DNA from: Ichthyophis bannanicus
Lineage: Eukaryota; Chordata; Amphibia; Gymnophiona; Ichthyophiidae
Length of the DNA stretch: 64,000 nucleotides
NCBI GenBank assembly: GCA_033557465.1
Contig: CM066031.1
Location: 170,965,043-171,029,042 of the forward strand
Reading direction: 5' to 3'
Shown here piece after piece: positions 12,070-21,035 of this stretch (positions are counted from its first letter, which is position 1; every line of letters begins with the position of its first letter). The notes under the pieces are model-generated. The model searched no databases, was not told the DNA's origin, and worked only from the letters and a program-made list of their open reading frames with translations. The translations under genes and the position numbers were made by a program.

Positions 12070-12960
12070 TCACAGCACCACTTTGTCTATTTCCCAAAAA
12101 AGAGATGGGATATCCATGTGTTGCTGTTTGAAATAGCAGAATTGCTGTGAGACCAAAGTCAAAGGTTTTCTTGAGATGCAGAATCGAAATAAAAGTAAGC
12201 TGGCAGCTTCCATCTCTGCCCAAATACGCCAAAGACCTGAGCTCTGCTCAGTCTCCACCCAGATTAAAGTGTAGCCCGATATCTCTAGGAGCCCAGTTTG
12301 GACAGTAGGGATTGGAGAAAACACCTCTTTGGATGTTAATATGTAGTCATTGTGCAACATCGTCCTGTACACTCTGGAAAGATAGTTGTAGTCCCTCTCC
12401 ATGAGGTGCAGAGCCCACCACATGTCAACCAAGGCCAAATGTTCACATAAATAAGGGATCCTACAGCGCACCTGTCTACTGTCCTGCCCGGCGGGTGCCA
12501 GCCTATATGTATCACTGTCTGACAGTGTTTAAATCACTGGCCAGGAGTATGGGTAGATTTACCAAAACCGATACACTTCTGATAAAGCCCCCTGTAGAAA
12601 ACTTGATTAAAAATATTCGGAGCATACACAGAGGCTAGAAGTATATCATTGGCCACGAAGTTGGGCTTGCACAGAAATGTACCAATCTTCAGAATCTTTT
12701 ACCTCCTCAAGAATCTTGTATGAGATGTTTGGAAATCAGTATGGCCACCCCAACTCTCTGCCCATTTCCAGATGCATACAGAACCTCTTGTGCCCAGCTC
12801 TTCTTTAACTTCTGATGTTCAGCATCAGTGAGTCAGATCTCCTGCAAGCAGTTGCTTGTGACATTTCAAAGCTTCCGAAATATCAGAACCCTTAATAGGC
12901 GATCTAGCCACTGAGACATTCCAGGAAATAATATGAAATGCAGAATTAACTATCATCAGA
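12070..12960 (-). pseudogene. L1-like ORF2 endonuclease remnant
   Basis: The minus strand reads, with frame breaks, an APE-type endonuclease. Near 12900 SPIKGSDI resembles the N-terminal GLNSPIKR block, near 12600 is ILLASVYAPNIFNQVFYRGL, and in the open stretch 12471-12070 are LCEHLALVDMWWALH and RDYNYLS (the L/VDxWR and RDYTFFS block of L1), ending with FWEIDKVVL, which resembles the WRLN region. The catalytic SDH block reads as SGYTLIWVE, so the conserved Asp-His pair is lost. Confidence 0.75.
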
Positions 12961-13713
12961 GAACATAGTAAACAATGACCCTAACCAGGGTCAATTAAAA
13001 CGCTTATATAAACAGTAACCAAAAACCCAGGGTGCCCAGCCCCCACCAAGAGCTATTGTTAAACACACCTCTTTTCCACCAGCAGTAGTAACCTGCCTAT
13101 AACCCCTTCCCTCCACCATTAACCAAGCCCTCCAAAACCTGTGTCTCCCTCCTACCAACCTTAACCCTCCCTCCACACATTCTTCTCCTCCTCTGCACCC
13201 GGATTCCCCATGAACCTCACCCCTTTCATGTTATCCACACATTGAAGCCCCTCAAACACACAGATCCAAACAACCTCACCCCGCCCTCCCCAATTCCCCA
13301 CTGAAGTTCAACACCATCCTACTTGACTGCCCTTCCTTAACCGCACAGGGAGATTGGCTCCCTAACCATGATAGCTCCACTGTTTCAAGCCATCTATCCT
13401 CTGCCTACAACACACCACTCATAAATTGAATCCTACATGAGCTACTGCCCATCCCTCCTAAACATACCCAAACAAACACACACATAATAATCTTTGCCCA
13501 AGACCCATAGTCCATGCACACAAAACCAAAACCAAAGCCACAAGCCACATCCATACCCTGCATTCCTCATGCATGCAACCACTCACTAATCCTGCAGGCC
13601 TGCAAGTACACAGCCGCAGCTCCAGAATAGGACACCATGCACAACACTACACTGCAGTCCCCTACAGCCAATCTAAACAAAGAGCTATATGTTGGGTCAG
13701 GTCATCATTGCCC

Positions 13714-13827
13714 AAGTATTAATGCATTGTTAATGCATTGTTGCATTGTTCAGTTTTAATGTAAACCGCACTGATTTCAATAGCGCGGTATATAAAAAAT
13801 AAAAATAAATAAATAAAATAAAGTATT
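13714..13827 (+). mobile_element. Tail-only L2-like LINE insertion
   Basis: About 100 bp comprising only the family 3' tail (GTAAACCGCACTGATTTC, then GCGCGGTATATAA) and an A/T-rich end of AAATAAATA type. A candidate 7-bp duplication, AAGTATT, flanks it. It is an extreme 5' truncation, or the tail of a SINE using the same LINE machinery. Confidence 0.7.
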
Positions 13828-14363
13828 GGTTCGATAACAAAGGCAGAAATGGGCCCAGAGCATTCTCCATAACTAGGTACAGTTTTGCACTCTGATTTCC
13901 CTCCAATACCCCCAGGGCTCCCTTAGACATAGCCCACATACTCCTCCACTCCATTTCATGCACACACCCACTACCTAACATTAATTCCATCCTCCATACA
14001 CATTCATTACCAACATACAAACAAAGCGTTCAGCAGAATACTACAAGAGCCCATGGTATCTCCACTAGGAAATCCAAAGCAGCAAGAGAGACAACATTGT
14101 AGATTAAGGAGTCACTCAGGTCAGCACAGTCCCCTGTTGAACCAGGGCTGCCCAGCTGGTACCAGCCAGGGTTAGCAGCCACACTGCAGGACACTATCTC
14201 ATAAAAATCCAGGTGACTCTCTTGCAGGTAGCAAATCTGTTTTGCAGTAGGACCCCATGTAGGGGCAGACAATTTGGGCATCCTAAAGTAGTCCAAGCAG
14301 CAGATGCCATGCCTACGTGCTGGGTCCAGGTCTTGACCAGGCCTCCATTGCTGTTTCTACAAC

Positions 14364-14900
14364 TCACAGGGTGGAAAAGGTGTGCACTGCTCCCTTATAA
14401 TGTACATGAAGCAAAGCAAGGTATTTTAGAGAGAAATGGAGTTTCCAATCCACCAGACTCTTACAGACCAATGAAAAGGCCTGCCTTTCCACTGCCAGTT
14501 TTGCAGAGTAGTATTTAAACAGGACTTGGCCATTCTGATAGGTTAGCGCACTCTTCCTTTGGTAAAATTGTAGAATAAGAAACTTGTGGGCATAATTCAA
14601 TAGCCATCTGTTGACTCTGCATGGTTGTTTCTCTCCCTCGATGCGCCGACCAATGCGATGAGCCTGCTCAATTCTAAATGCTCCTATATTCGCAGGCATA
14701 GTCGGCTAATTCACAAGCCAAGTTTCCAGGAAGTCAACAAGTTCCATTTCAGCAAGGGATTCAGGTAACTTGACAAATCAGAGGTTGTTTCTCTGAAACC
14801 TGTTCTCTGGGTCTTCTATTTTGGCTTCACACTTTCCCTATGAGGCCAGCAGAATTGTAAGCTCTCTTGGGACCCCCTTCAGTGAATCCTCAATCTCTAT
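14364..14900 (-). pseudogene. L1-like ORF1 remnant
   Basis: The minus-strand frame at 14699-14364 contains FRIEQAHRIGRR and YQNGQVLFKYYSAKLAVERQ, which fit the RRM and C-terminal portion of L1 ORF1p (ERAHRIG, then the region ending in the acidic and aromatic block). Upstream, near 14790, QRNNLXF-type residues after PENR match the ENRSRRNNLR block. ORF1p is the RNA-binding chaperone of L1. Stops and frame breaks make it non-functional. Confidence 0.7.
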
Positions 14901-15784
14901 CACTCTCCTCACAACTATCCAAAATCGAACATTAAACTCAAACAGAGAACTCAAACTGCATTAAGTTGGTCACTTATCTTAGTGAAATGCATGTCAAGAG
15001 CTTGCATCCATAAGCCTTTGAATTAGGTTAGGGCTTAAGGCACTTATTTCCTCCTATGGTTTTCAGTACCATCTTTACGCTGACACCTCAGATCTACCTC
15101 TCTGCACCTGAAATCACTCCGGGAATCCAAGCCTGGATCTCTACCTGCTTATCAGCCTGCATCTTTCACTGCTGTCTGAAATTGAACATGACCAAAATTA
15201 GGCTCCTAATCTTTCCCCTTAAACCCATCACCCCCTTTCTCCCTACTCTATTTCTGTGGATAAGACTACACTCCTCCCTGTTTCCTCAGCTCGCAACCTT
15301 GGCATCATCTTTGACTCTACTGTCTTTCTCTGCACACATTCAACAGATGGCTAAAACTTGTCGCTTCTTTATTTATAATATCAGCAAAATTCGCCTCTTC
15401 CTTTCTGAATACACTACTAAGACCTTATCCACTCTCTAGTTACCTCTTGTCTTAACTATTGTTTTTTTAAAATTTATAAGCATTTACAATTTAATACATG
15501 CTCAAACATTGAGAATAGAGGAAACATGGAAATCAAATATACAGGAAAAGAGAAACTTTCCTACAAAATAATCAAGATATATGATTGTATGAGACCATCA
15601 CATTTTTGAGAGCAAGGTTAGGAAAAAAAATAACACTAAGGAAAGGGAGCAGTGGAGTATAGTAACAGCACAGCCAGCTTATTCAGGGAAACATTTAACA
15701 CACAAATGTCCCCTCCCTACCCATCAGAAAATAAGGAGTTGTTTAGGGTCAAAAAACAGAAATCTCTCTAAGCATCCAGGAAAA

Positions 15785-16795
15785 CAAAACATCGGAACAC
15801 AAACTAAGCATCAACCTGAAGAAGACAGAGGTTCTATTCCTGACCAGAAATCATTCATTTCTCCCCCCATAGACTTTAAAGGTCGACAATGCTAACCTGG
15901 AAGTTAAATCCGAAGTGAGATAACTGGGCGTTACCATTGACCAACATCTCACTTTCCAATGACATATAAGCAAAGTAACTCAAAGCATACACAATAAGCT
16001 GAGGACACTTCACCACTTCCAAAAATCATGTGGCTCGCGTAGAGATTGTAAGGTCTTCCCAACAATAATACTACTGCAATTTGATTTCTGCAATGCCATT
16101 CTACATGGTCTCTCAAAACTCCCTTCACCCTCTACAACTTGCGCAGAATACTGCTGTGCGAATCCTGACGAGCTTACTGCGAAATAACCGTATCACATCC
16201 ACTCTAACAGAATTACAGTGGCTACCTCTCCTGAGTCGAATTACTTATAAAAGACTGATGACAACGTTCAAAGTAATCCACCAACTATCCCCTAAATATC
16301 TTCAGTTATAACAAAAACCCTAGAAAATCGCCAAAGGAGAAGCAACACATTAAACTTTCTAATCCTCTCTCCAGCACTAACCCAATGCCACCAGTCGACC
16401 TGCGCTAGGGTATTCTCCCTGCATGCCCCTCGCCTATGGAATGCCTTACCACACCATATCAGAGACGCTCATGACCTTGTAACATTCCAAAAGCTGCTTA
16501 AGAACCACTTATTTAAGGAACATTTTGACGGCATTACAAGACCTGTCTCTCATTGCCTTATTCCTCTTACCCCTGCCCTTTCCCACCCAAGAAACACTCG
16601 GATGTAGCAACTTTCTAAATGTATATAGTTACGCTGTTCTGTGTGTTAAATAGTTTTATATCTGTTCCATGTAAAAGGTTTACCGTTTTTATGCACAGCT
16701 GTCTCATGTAATGTTGATTTATGTTCTCTGTAAACCGCACTGATCCTCGGAAGCATGGTATATAAGCAAAAAATAAATAAAATAAATACAAGGAA
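15785..16795 (+). mobile_element. L2-like LINE 3' fragment nested in L1
   Basis: Plus-strand, 5'-truncated copy of the local L2-like family: NLKKTEVLF-type residues, then an RT C-terminal region (the open frame 16081-16311 reads LQLAQNTAVRILTSL and TELQWLPLLSRITYK), a 3' UTR, the family tail GTAAACCGCACTGAT...GGTATATAAG, and an AAATAAATAA end at about 16790. Several stops are present. Confidence 0.8.
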
Positions 16796-16979
16796 ATGTT
16801 AATAAAAAGGTGGCTTCCAGGGTAGGAACTCTTGGTTTTAACCCCAGGAAATCTTTGCGCCTTTATTGGGTAGCTCTCGAGAAATCAAGGAAATTTTTAA
16901 TCCTGGCCCTGAGAAACAGCTCTTGAATATGTCAAATACAATTTCAGTATAGTGTGTCAGTCCATCTCAATAGCAAAAC

Positions 16980-17740
16980 TAACAAGCGAAGTTGTCCGTT
17001 CAGTTACAACGTCCAGGGAGTTAAAAAAAACCAAAACAAAACAGTAAGATCAAAAGAATCCTTCTGGTTTTGGGATTGATCCACTCCATTGGCACTAGCA
17101 TCGGGCTCCATGGACAAATATTGTGCCCGAGTGATTGGTGGCAAATTGTCCGATGGTAACTTCAGAATCTCCTGGAGATATTTTCTGGCCATCTCCACAG
17201 ATGGCAGCAGTGAGGATTTAGGGAAATTGGTAAACCTTAAGTTATTTCTCAGAGAAGAGTTCTCCAAATACTCCATCTTCCAAGATAACACAAGACTTCC
17301 ATAGTAGCAACTGCAGGTTTTTTTCAGCCCTTCAGGCCCAGGGCATAAGGAACACCTCCCTCAGCTGCCACATTCCCCTCTAAAGCAGCGGCATTTGGTG
17401 ATACTACTCCACCAACCATAGGGGAGGAAGCTGCAATTGGGGATCCTCCAGGGATCGCATCGGCTCCCACCCTCAGATTTGGATCCAGCAACAGCCACAC
17501 TGGTAAACTGGAAATTCATCTGGGTCACGGAGGCAGTGATGCCCTGCTCAAGGCCCATTTGGATAACTCTGCCGGCCCTCTTGAAATGCTACTGCGAACT
17601 CCAAAGCTCAAACAGCACTCAATGAGCATTCTCCAAGTATCCAGGGTGGGAATCGCCGAACCAGAGGACTGGCTCTTCGGTTTCCTCTTCTTTCCCCCCC
17701 CCCCCATCTGAGGCCAGGGACCCCCCCAGGAATCCACAGC
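16980..17740 (-). pseudogene. L1-like ORF1 remnant
   Basis: The frame at 17291-17004 reads MEYLENSSLRNNLRFTNFPK, the coiled-coil end and ENRSRRNNLR block of L1 ORF1p, followed by RRM-like sequence. Frames at 17863-17525 and 17558-17361 cover the basic N-terminal region (KKRKPKSQSS). The 5' UTR lies just to the right at about 17770-17787. Frame changes separate the blocks. Confidence 0.75.
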
Positions 17741-18679
17741 ATGCCGAGAGGTGTGAACCATAGCTACCAGCCAGACGCCATCTTGCTCACCTGTCTTTAC
17801 TATTGTAACCTGCTTCTCGCTGGTCTCCCTGTGAATCATCTCTCTCCACTTCAGTCTGTTCAAAACTCAGCTGCATGGGGCTTTTCTTCTGCCAGTGTCA
17901 CTATACTCTACTCATGTAACCCCTCTTCTTAAGTCACTTCACTGGCTCCCTATCAGTTTCTTTGTCCAGTTCAAACTTCTCCTACTGACCTACAAGTCCA
18001 TTCATTCTGTGACTCCTCACTACCTTTCCTCTCTTATCTAACTCTACACTCCTCCTCGGGAACTCCGCTCTTCTAGACTATCCCTTTTATCTGTGCCCTT
18101 CTCTGCCACTGTCAACTCCAGACTTCGTTCATTCCACCTTGCTATTCCATATGCCTGGAACAAACGACCCAAGTTGGTGCATCGAGTTCCTTCTCTAGCC
18201 CTATTCGCATTCAGGCTAAAAACCCACCTCTTCAAGGCTGCTTTTGGGTCCAGATGCTCCTCACTCTCGTATTCACTACATAAGTGTAGTTTGCCATAAT
18301 GTAGTCCCTGGTTTTGTGACGTTCTTCTTCTTGATTAGATTGTTGGCTCTGAGCAGGGGCTACATCTTGCATCTATATGTACAGAGCTGCAGAAGCCTTG
18401 TAGCACTATACAAATAAGTAGCAGTAGTAGGGCCTGTGCTTGCCCCTCAAAGGCCACCATTTTAAGCTCCATATGCATTGGGCATTTTTGTCATGTTTTG
18501 CACTTCTTGAAGCAATATGCATGCCCAGTTTCAAAATATATGTCCATAAGGTGTTTCTGTTACCAAACATGAAAAAGGAAGCCAGGTGGGGCAGTTTACA
18601 AACCAATGGAGCAAGCTTCATTAGGAAGAGCCGGGAGCAAGAGACAAACGCAGTTCCCTTGCTCACTGCATCACATGAT

Positions 18680-18683
<4 letters not shown>

Positions 18684-18717
<34 letters not shown>
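18684..18717 (+). repeat. (GT)n microsatellite, 34 bp
   Basis: Uninterrupted GT dinucleotides. They produce artefactual Cys-Val frames on the plus strand and Thr-His frames on the minus strand. Confidence 0.95.
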
Positions 18718-18720
<3 letters not shown>

Positions 18721-18791
18721 ATAAGAGAGAGCATGCAATCCCAACCTTCTTCCACCCATGCATCAGAAGTAATACAAGACAAGCTACGTTT

Positions 18792-19262
18792 AGGTACACT
18801 TAGTATGTCCCTGTCTCCAAGGGACTCGCAATCTAATTTTATTTATTTATTTATTTACATTCTCTTATATACCACGCTATTCTGCATCAGTGCGGTTTAC
18901 ATTGAACAAACTGAAATTACATTGAACAGGGCATTATAACTTGGAGATAACTATTTTACAGGGAACATGGGCTATGGAGGGTTAAGTGGCTTGTCCAAGA
19001 CCACAAGGAGCACCCGTGGGACTAGAAACCCCAGTCCTTCCGGCCCAAGGTTGCTGTCCTCTAGTGGGATTTGAACACCCGACCTTCCGGCCTGAAGTAC
19101 CTTGCCCCAACCACTAAGCCACTCTTCCACTCCACTAATTTTGTACTTGAGGCTATGGAGAGATAAGTGATGTGCCCAAAGTCACAAGGAGCAGCGGTGG
19201 GATTTGAACCCTGGCTTCCCTGGTTATCAATCCACTGCTCTAACCATTCGGTTACTTCTTTA
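18792..19262 (-). mobile_element. Older tRNA-derived SINE, split by a younger SINE
   Basis: The pieces 18792-18840 and 19135-19262 join across the CTAATTTT duplication into one element. On the minus strand the head reads GTAACCGAATGGTTAGAGCAG (A-box-like) and GGGTTCAAATCCC (a good B box), then a MIR/core-like body with CTTTGGGCACATCACTTATCTC, and a 3' part ending TTAGATTGCGAGTCCCTTGG. RNA polymerase III would have used the A and B boxes as an internal promoter. Confidence 0.75.
18841..19134 (-). mobile_element. tRNA-derived SINE with L2-like LINE tail
   Basis: The 294-bp insert is flanked by an 8-bp duplication, CTAATTTT (18833-18840 and 19135-19142). Minus-strand head: A-box-like TGGCTTAGTGGTTGGGGC (19104-19121) and B-box-like GGTCGGGTGTTCAAATCCC (19066-19084). 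The body resembles the older SINE. The 3' end is GTAAACCGCACTGATGCAG...GTGGTATATAAG with (AAAT)n, the same tail as the L2-like LINEs in this window, which implies mobilisation by their reverse transcriptase. Confidence 0.85.
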
Positions 19263-19535
19263 CTCCATATCTTTGCTAGGGCAATTTAGTATGTAAAATG
19301 TTGTTCTACACATGGATATGGCTTACAGAAATTACCCTCCATAATGTAAAGGCCAGTATGTAGCTACCCACCAGGAAAAGTGTATGCATTTTGTTAGAGC
19401 ACATTCACTTTCTGCCTCTGAGAAAAGGAAGATCAGAGGAGTAACTATACACACACACAAATGCTTTTTTTCCCCCCAATCATTTTTGACAACCCCTTAC
19501 ATCATGTTCACCCATTTAACATTTCTTTTTTTCAG
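19263..19535 (+). other. Intronic sequence upstream of the KRAB exon
   Basis: No repeat or coding feature recognised. It ends in a pyrimidine-rich tract (ATTTCTTTTTTTCAG) forming the splice acceptor of the KRAB exon. Confidence 0.5.
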
Positions 19536-19668
19536 TTGCTGGTGACCTTTGGCGATGCCACAGTTTGTTTCTCAGAGGAAGAATAGAAGGGGTTAAATGA
19601 AAGTCAAAAGAAAATGTATAAGAAAATGATGAAGGATAATTCTGAAGCTCTGATCTCACTGGGAAAAG
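19536..19668 (+). pseudogene. KRAB-A box exon with in-frame stop
   Basis: A splice acceptor (TTTTTTTCAG) ends at 19535 and a donor (GTGAGT) starts at 19669. From 19539 the frame reads LVTFGDATVCFSEEE, then a TAG stop at 19584-19586, then KGLNESQKKMYKKMMKDN and SEALISLGK. This is the KRAB-A consensus (VTFxDVAVxFSxEEWxxL...YxxVMxEN...LxSLG), the stop replacing the conserved Trp, a single G-to-A change from TGG. KRAB-A recruits the TRIM28 corepressor in tetrapod zinc-finger repressors. The exon ends one base into a codon, which pairs correctly with the exon at 51045. Apart from the stop it is well preserved, suggesting recent loss, a polymorphism or a sequencing error. Confidence 0.85.
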
Positions 19669-19849
19669 GTGAGTGTTTAGTATTTTTCTAGAACTTCTGA
19701 TCTTCTCAGAAGCATTCTTGACTTAAAGGATCAGGCGTAACAGCAGATGGAGCGGAGCCTTTGGCTTTTCAACGATTGAAACCTGTTTTCCATGTATTGT
19801 AGGGATCCCGTTGATTTCTATAAGCGAATTATAAGGATCTCTGTAAACC

Positions 19850-20050
19850 AAGCTTGTCCAAATTCAGTCCTCAGGGGATTCAAACAGGCCAGATTTCTAG
19901 GATATCCCTAATGAATATGCATGAGAGAGATCTGGATGCCCACTACCTCCATTAAATGCAGATCTATTGCATGCTATTTATCAGGGATATCCTGAAAACC
20001 TGGCCTGTTTGTGCCCAGGAGGACTGAACTTGGACAGGTCCTGCTGTAAG
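19850..20050. mobile_element. Foldback (inverted-repeat) element
   Basis: Two imperfect inverted arms of about 85 bp. The left reads AGCTTGTCCAAATTCAGTCC...AAACAGGCCAGATTTC...GGATATCCCTAATGAA; the right gives the same order on the opposite strand (CAGGCCAGGTTTTCAGGATATC and GTCCAAGTTCAGTCC). There is no coding capacity. It is a MITE-like element of unassigned superfamily. Confidence 0.7.
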
Positions 20051-20480
20051 CCATTTGTAAATTGGCCACCCTATCTCAGAGATGGGATGCTATCCGGTAT
20101 GTTGCCACCAAAGGGGAGTTACCCTTTGGGGAGCCCTTCATGAGAGTGAAGGCTATTGAGCTCTCTGGAGTGGTTTCAATCTTTTTCGTTCTTGGTATTG
20201 TTCATTTTAAATGTATTAGTTTCTTTTAATATTTTGTATGGATTTGAGTTTTGTGCTTATGTTTCTAATTTGGAAGGTAATGATGTAAGGATATGGGTGA
20301 TATATGGGTTGGCACATCTCTATATCTCTTTTTTGGGGAAATAGTAGGAATAAATGTAGCAGCAATAGAGGTTTTGGGAGCACATATCTATCTTCCTGTC
20401 ATAGGACTGGTTCCTCTATCCTCTGCCTCTCTAACCCTTATTTGGGATAACGAGGAATTTGTTGGCCCTCTGTCTGTCCC
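20051..20480. other. Unassigned AT-rich stretch
   Basis: Lies between the foldback element and LINE sequence. It may be the decayed 5' region of the LINE remnant that follows. No motif seen. Confidence 0.3.
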
Positions 20481-20489
20481 TGTATTTTC

Positions 20490-21035
20490 TGATCAATCGG
20501 TTCCTTTGCCAAGAAAGTTGCTTTTGTTTAACATAAGGTCAGTGAAGAAGAACGTAGAAATTAGTTGTGGGTTATTGGTTGAGAAGACCACAGATCTTTT
20601 GTTTCATATTGAGTTTTGGCTGCTGAAATGTCCAAATGTGGCCCTCTCATAGCTCAGACCCCCTCCCCCCAACCCACTTTTTTTCTTTCTTAATAGTTAG
20701 AAGGGAGGGGGCATAATTTTTCACTTGGGTGCTAAATTGCTTGGTTGCAGCTCAGCCTTGATAGAGGTAATTTTCAGACTCCCACTAGGCTGCAAATTTG
20801 GGCTGTGATGGCACCTATATGGTGGCTTAGCCTTCTAAGGGAGGTTTGGCTAGTGACCAATCAATTTGTCCTTCCATAAGAAATGTAAAGCATGGCTCTT
20901 CCCATTGAGATAGCCAAGCTTTGACTCGCCGTTGTTGTGATTATTGGATAGCTTGTGACAGTCTGCTTTTGGGGACTTGAGTAAAACCAATGTAACTGCA
21001 TTTTTTTTTCATTGACCTCTCAAAAACTAGTCGCA
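20490..21035 (+). pseudogene. L2-like LINE endonuclease remnant
   Basis: The plus strand reads LLFNIRSVKKN and EKTTDLLFHIEFWL, the start of a LINE endonuclease (NARSVxNK...DILxxTETWL). It is followed, through stops, by a GRG-rich block near 20700 matching the GRGGG segment. Only the N-terminal half of the domain is present before the next LINE begins. Confidence 0.6.

Larger units (their letters stand above)
12055..15050 (-). mobile_element. L1/Tx1-like LINE remnant
   Basis: Minus-strand remnant with ORF1 sequence at about 14364-14900 and the ORF2 endonuclease at about 12070-12960. The 1.4 kb between them (12960-14350) is C- and A-rich on the plus strand with no recognisable coding, and contains a short LINE-tail insertion. 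No RT is present: the copy is cut off after the endonuclease near 12055. The joint with the L2 fragment near 15050 is approximate. Confidence 0.7.
15461..17787 (-). mobile_element. L1-like LINE inserted in L2
   Basis: On the plus strand it begins with a T-run (the reverse of a poly(A) tail) and ends with the complement of an L1-type 5' end containing AAGATGGCG. The flanks share a diverged duplication (CTCTTGTCTTAACTATTG and CACCTGTCTTTACTATTG). ORF1 lies at about 16980-17740; ORF2 is absent, so the copy carries a large internal deletion. An L2-like fragment is nested at 15785-16795. Confidence 0.75.
15051..18432 (+). mobile_element. L2-type LINE, split by an L1 insertion
   Basis: The plus-strand pieces 15051-15460 and 17788-18432 together form the RT-to-3'-end part of an L2 LINE. 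The first contains the region around the YADD box and FSAHIQQMAKTCRFF; the second reads CLYYCNLLLAGLPVNHLSP, then TPPRELRSSR and LRSFHLAIPYAWNKRPKL, and ends in a 3' UTR with TAGCAGTAGTAG-type repeats. Bases around 15441-15460 recur, diverged, at 17788-17806, which fits a duplication caused by the intervening insertion. Confidence 0.8.

Noticed and set aside
18440..18939. Cys-Val repeat frames
   Set aside because: Translation of the GT microsatellite.
19066..19262. tRNA genes on the minus strand
   Set aside because: A and B boxes are present, but the segments lack a foldable acceptor stem and continue into SINE bodies; they are SINE heads.
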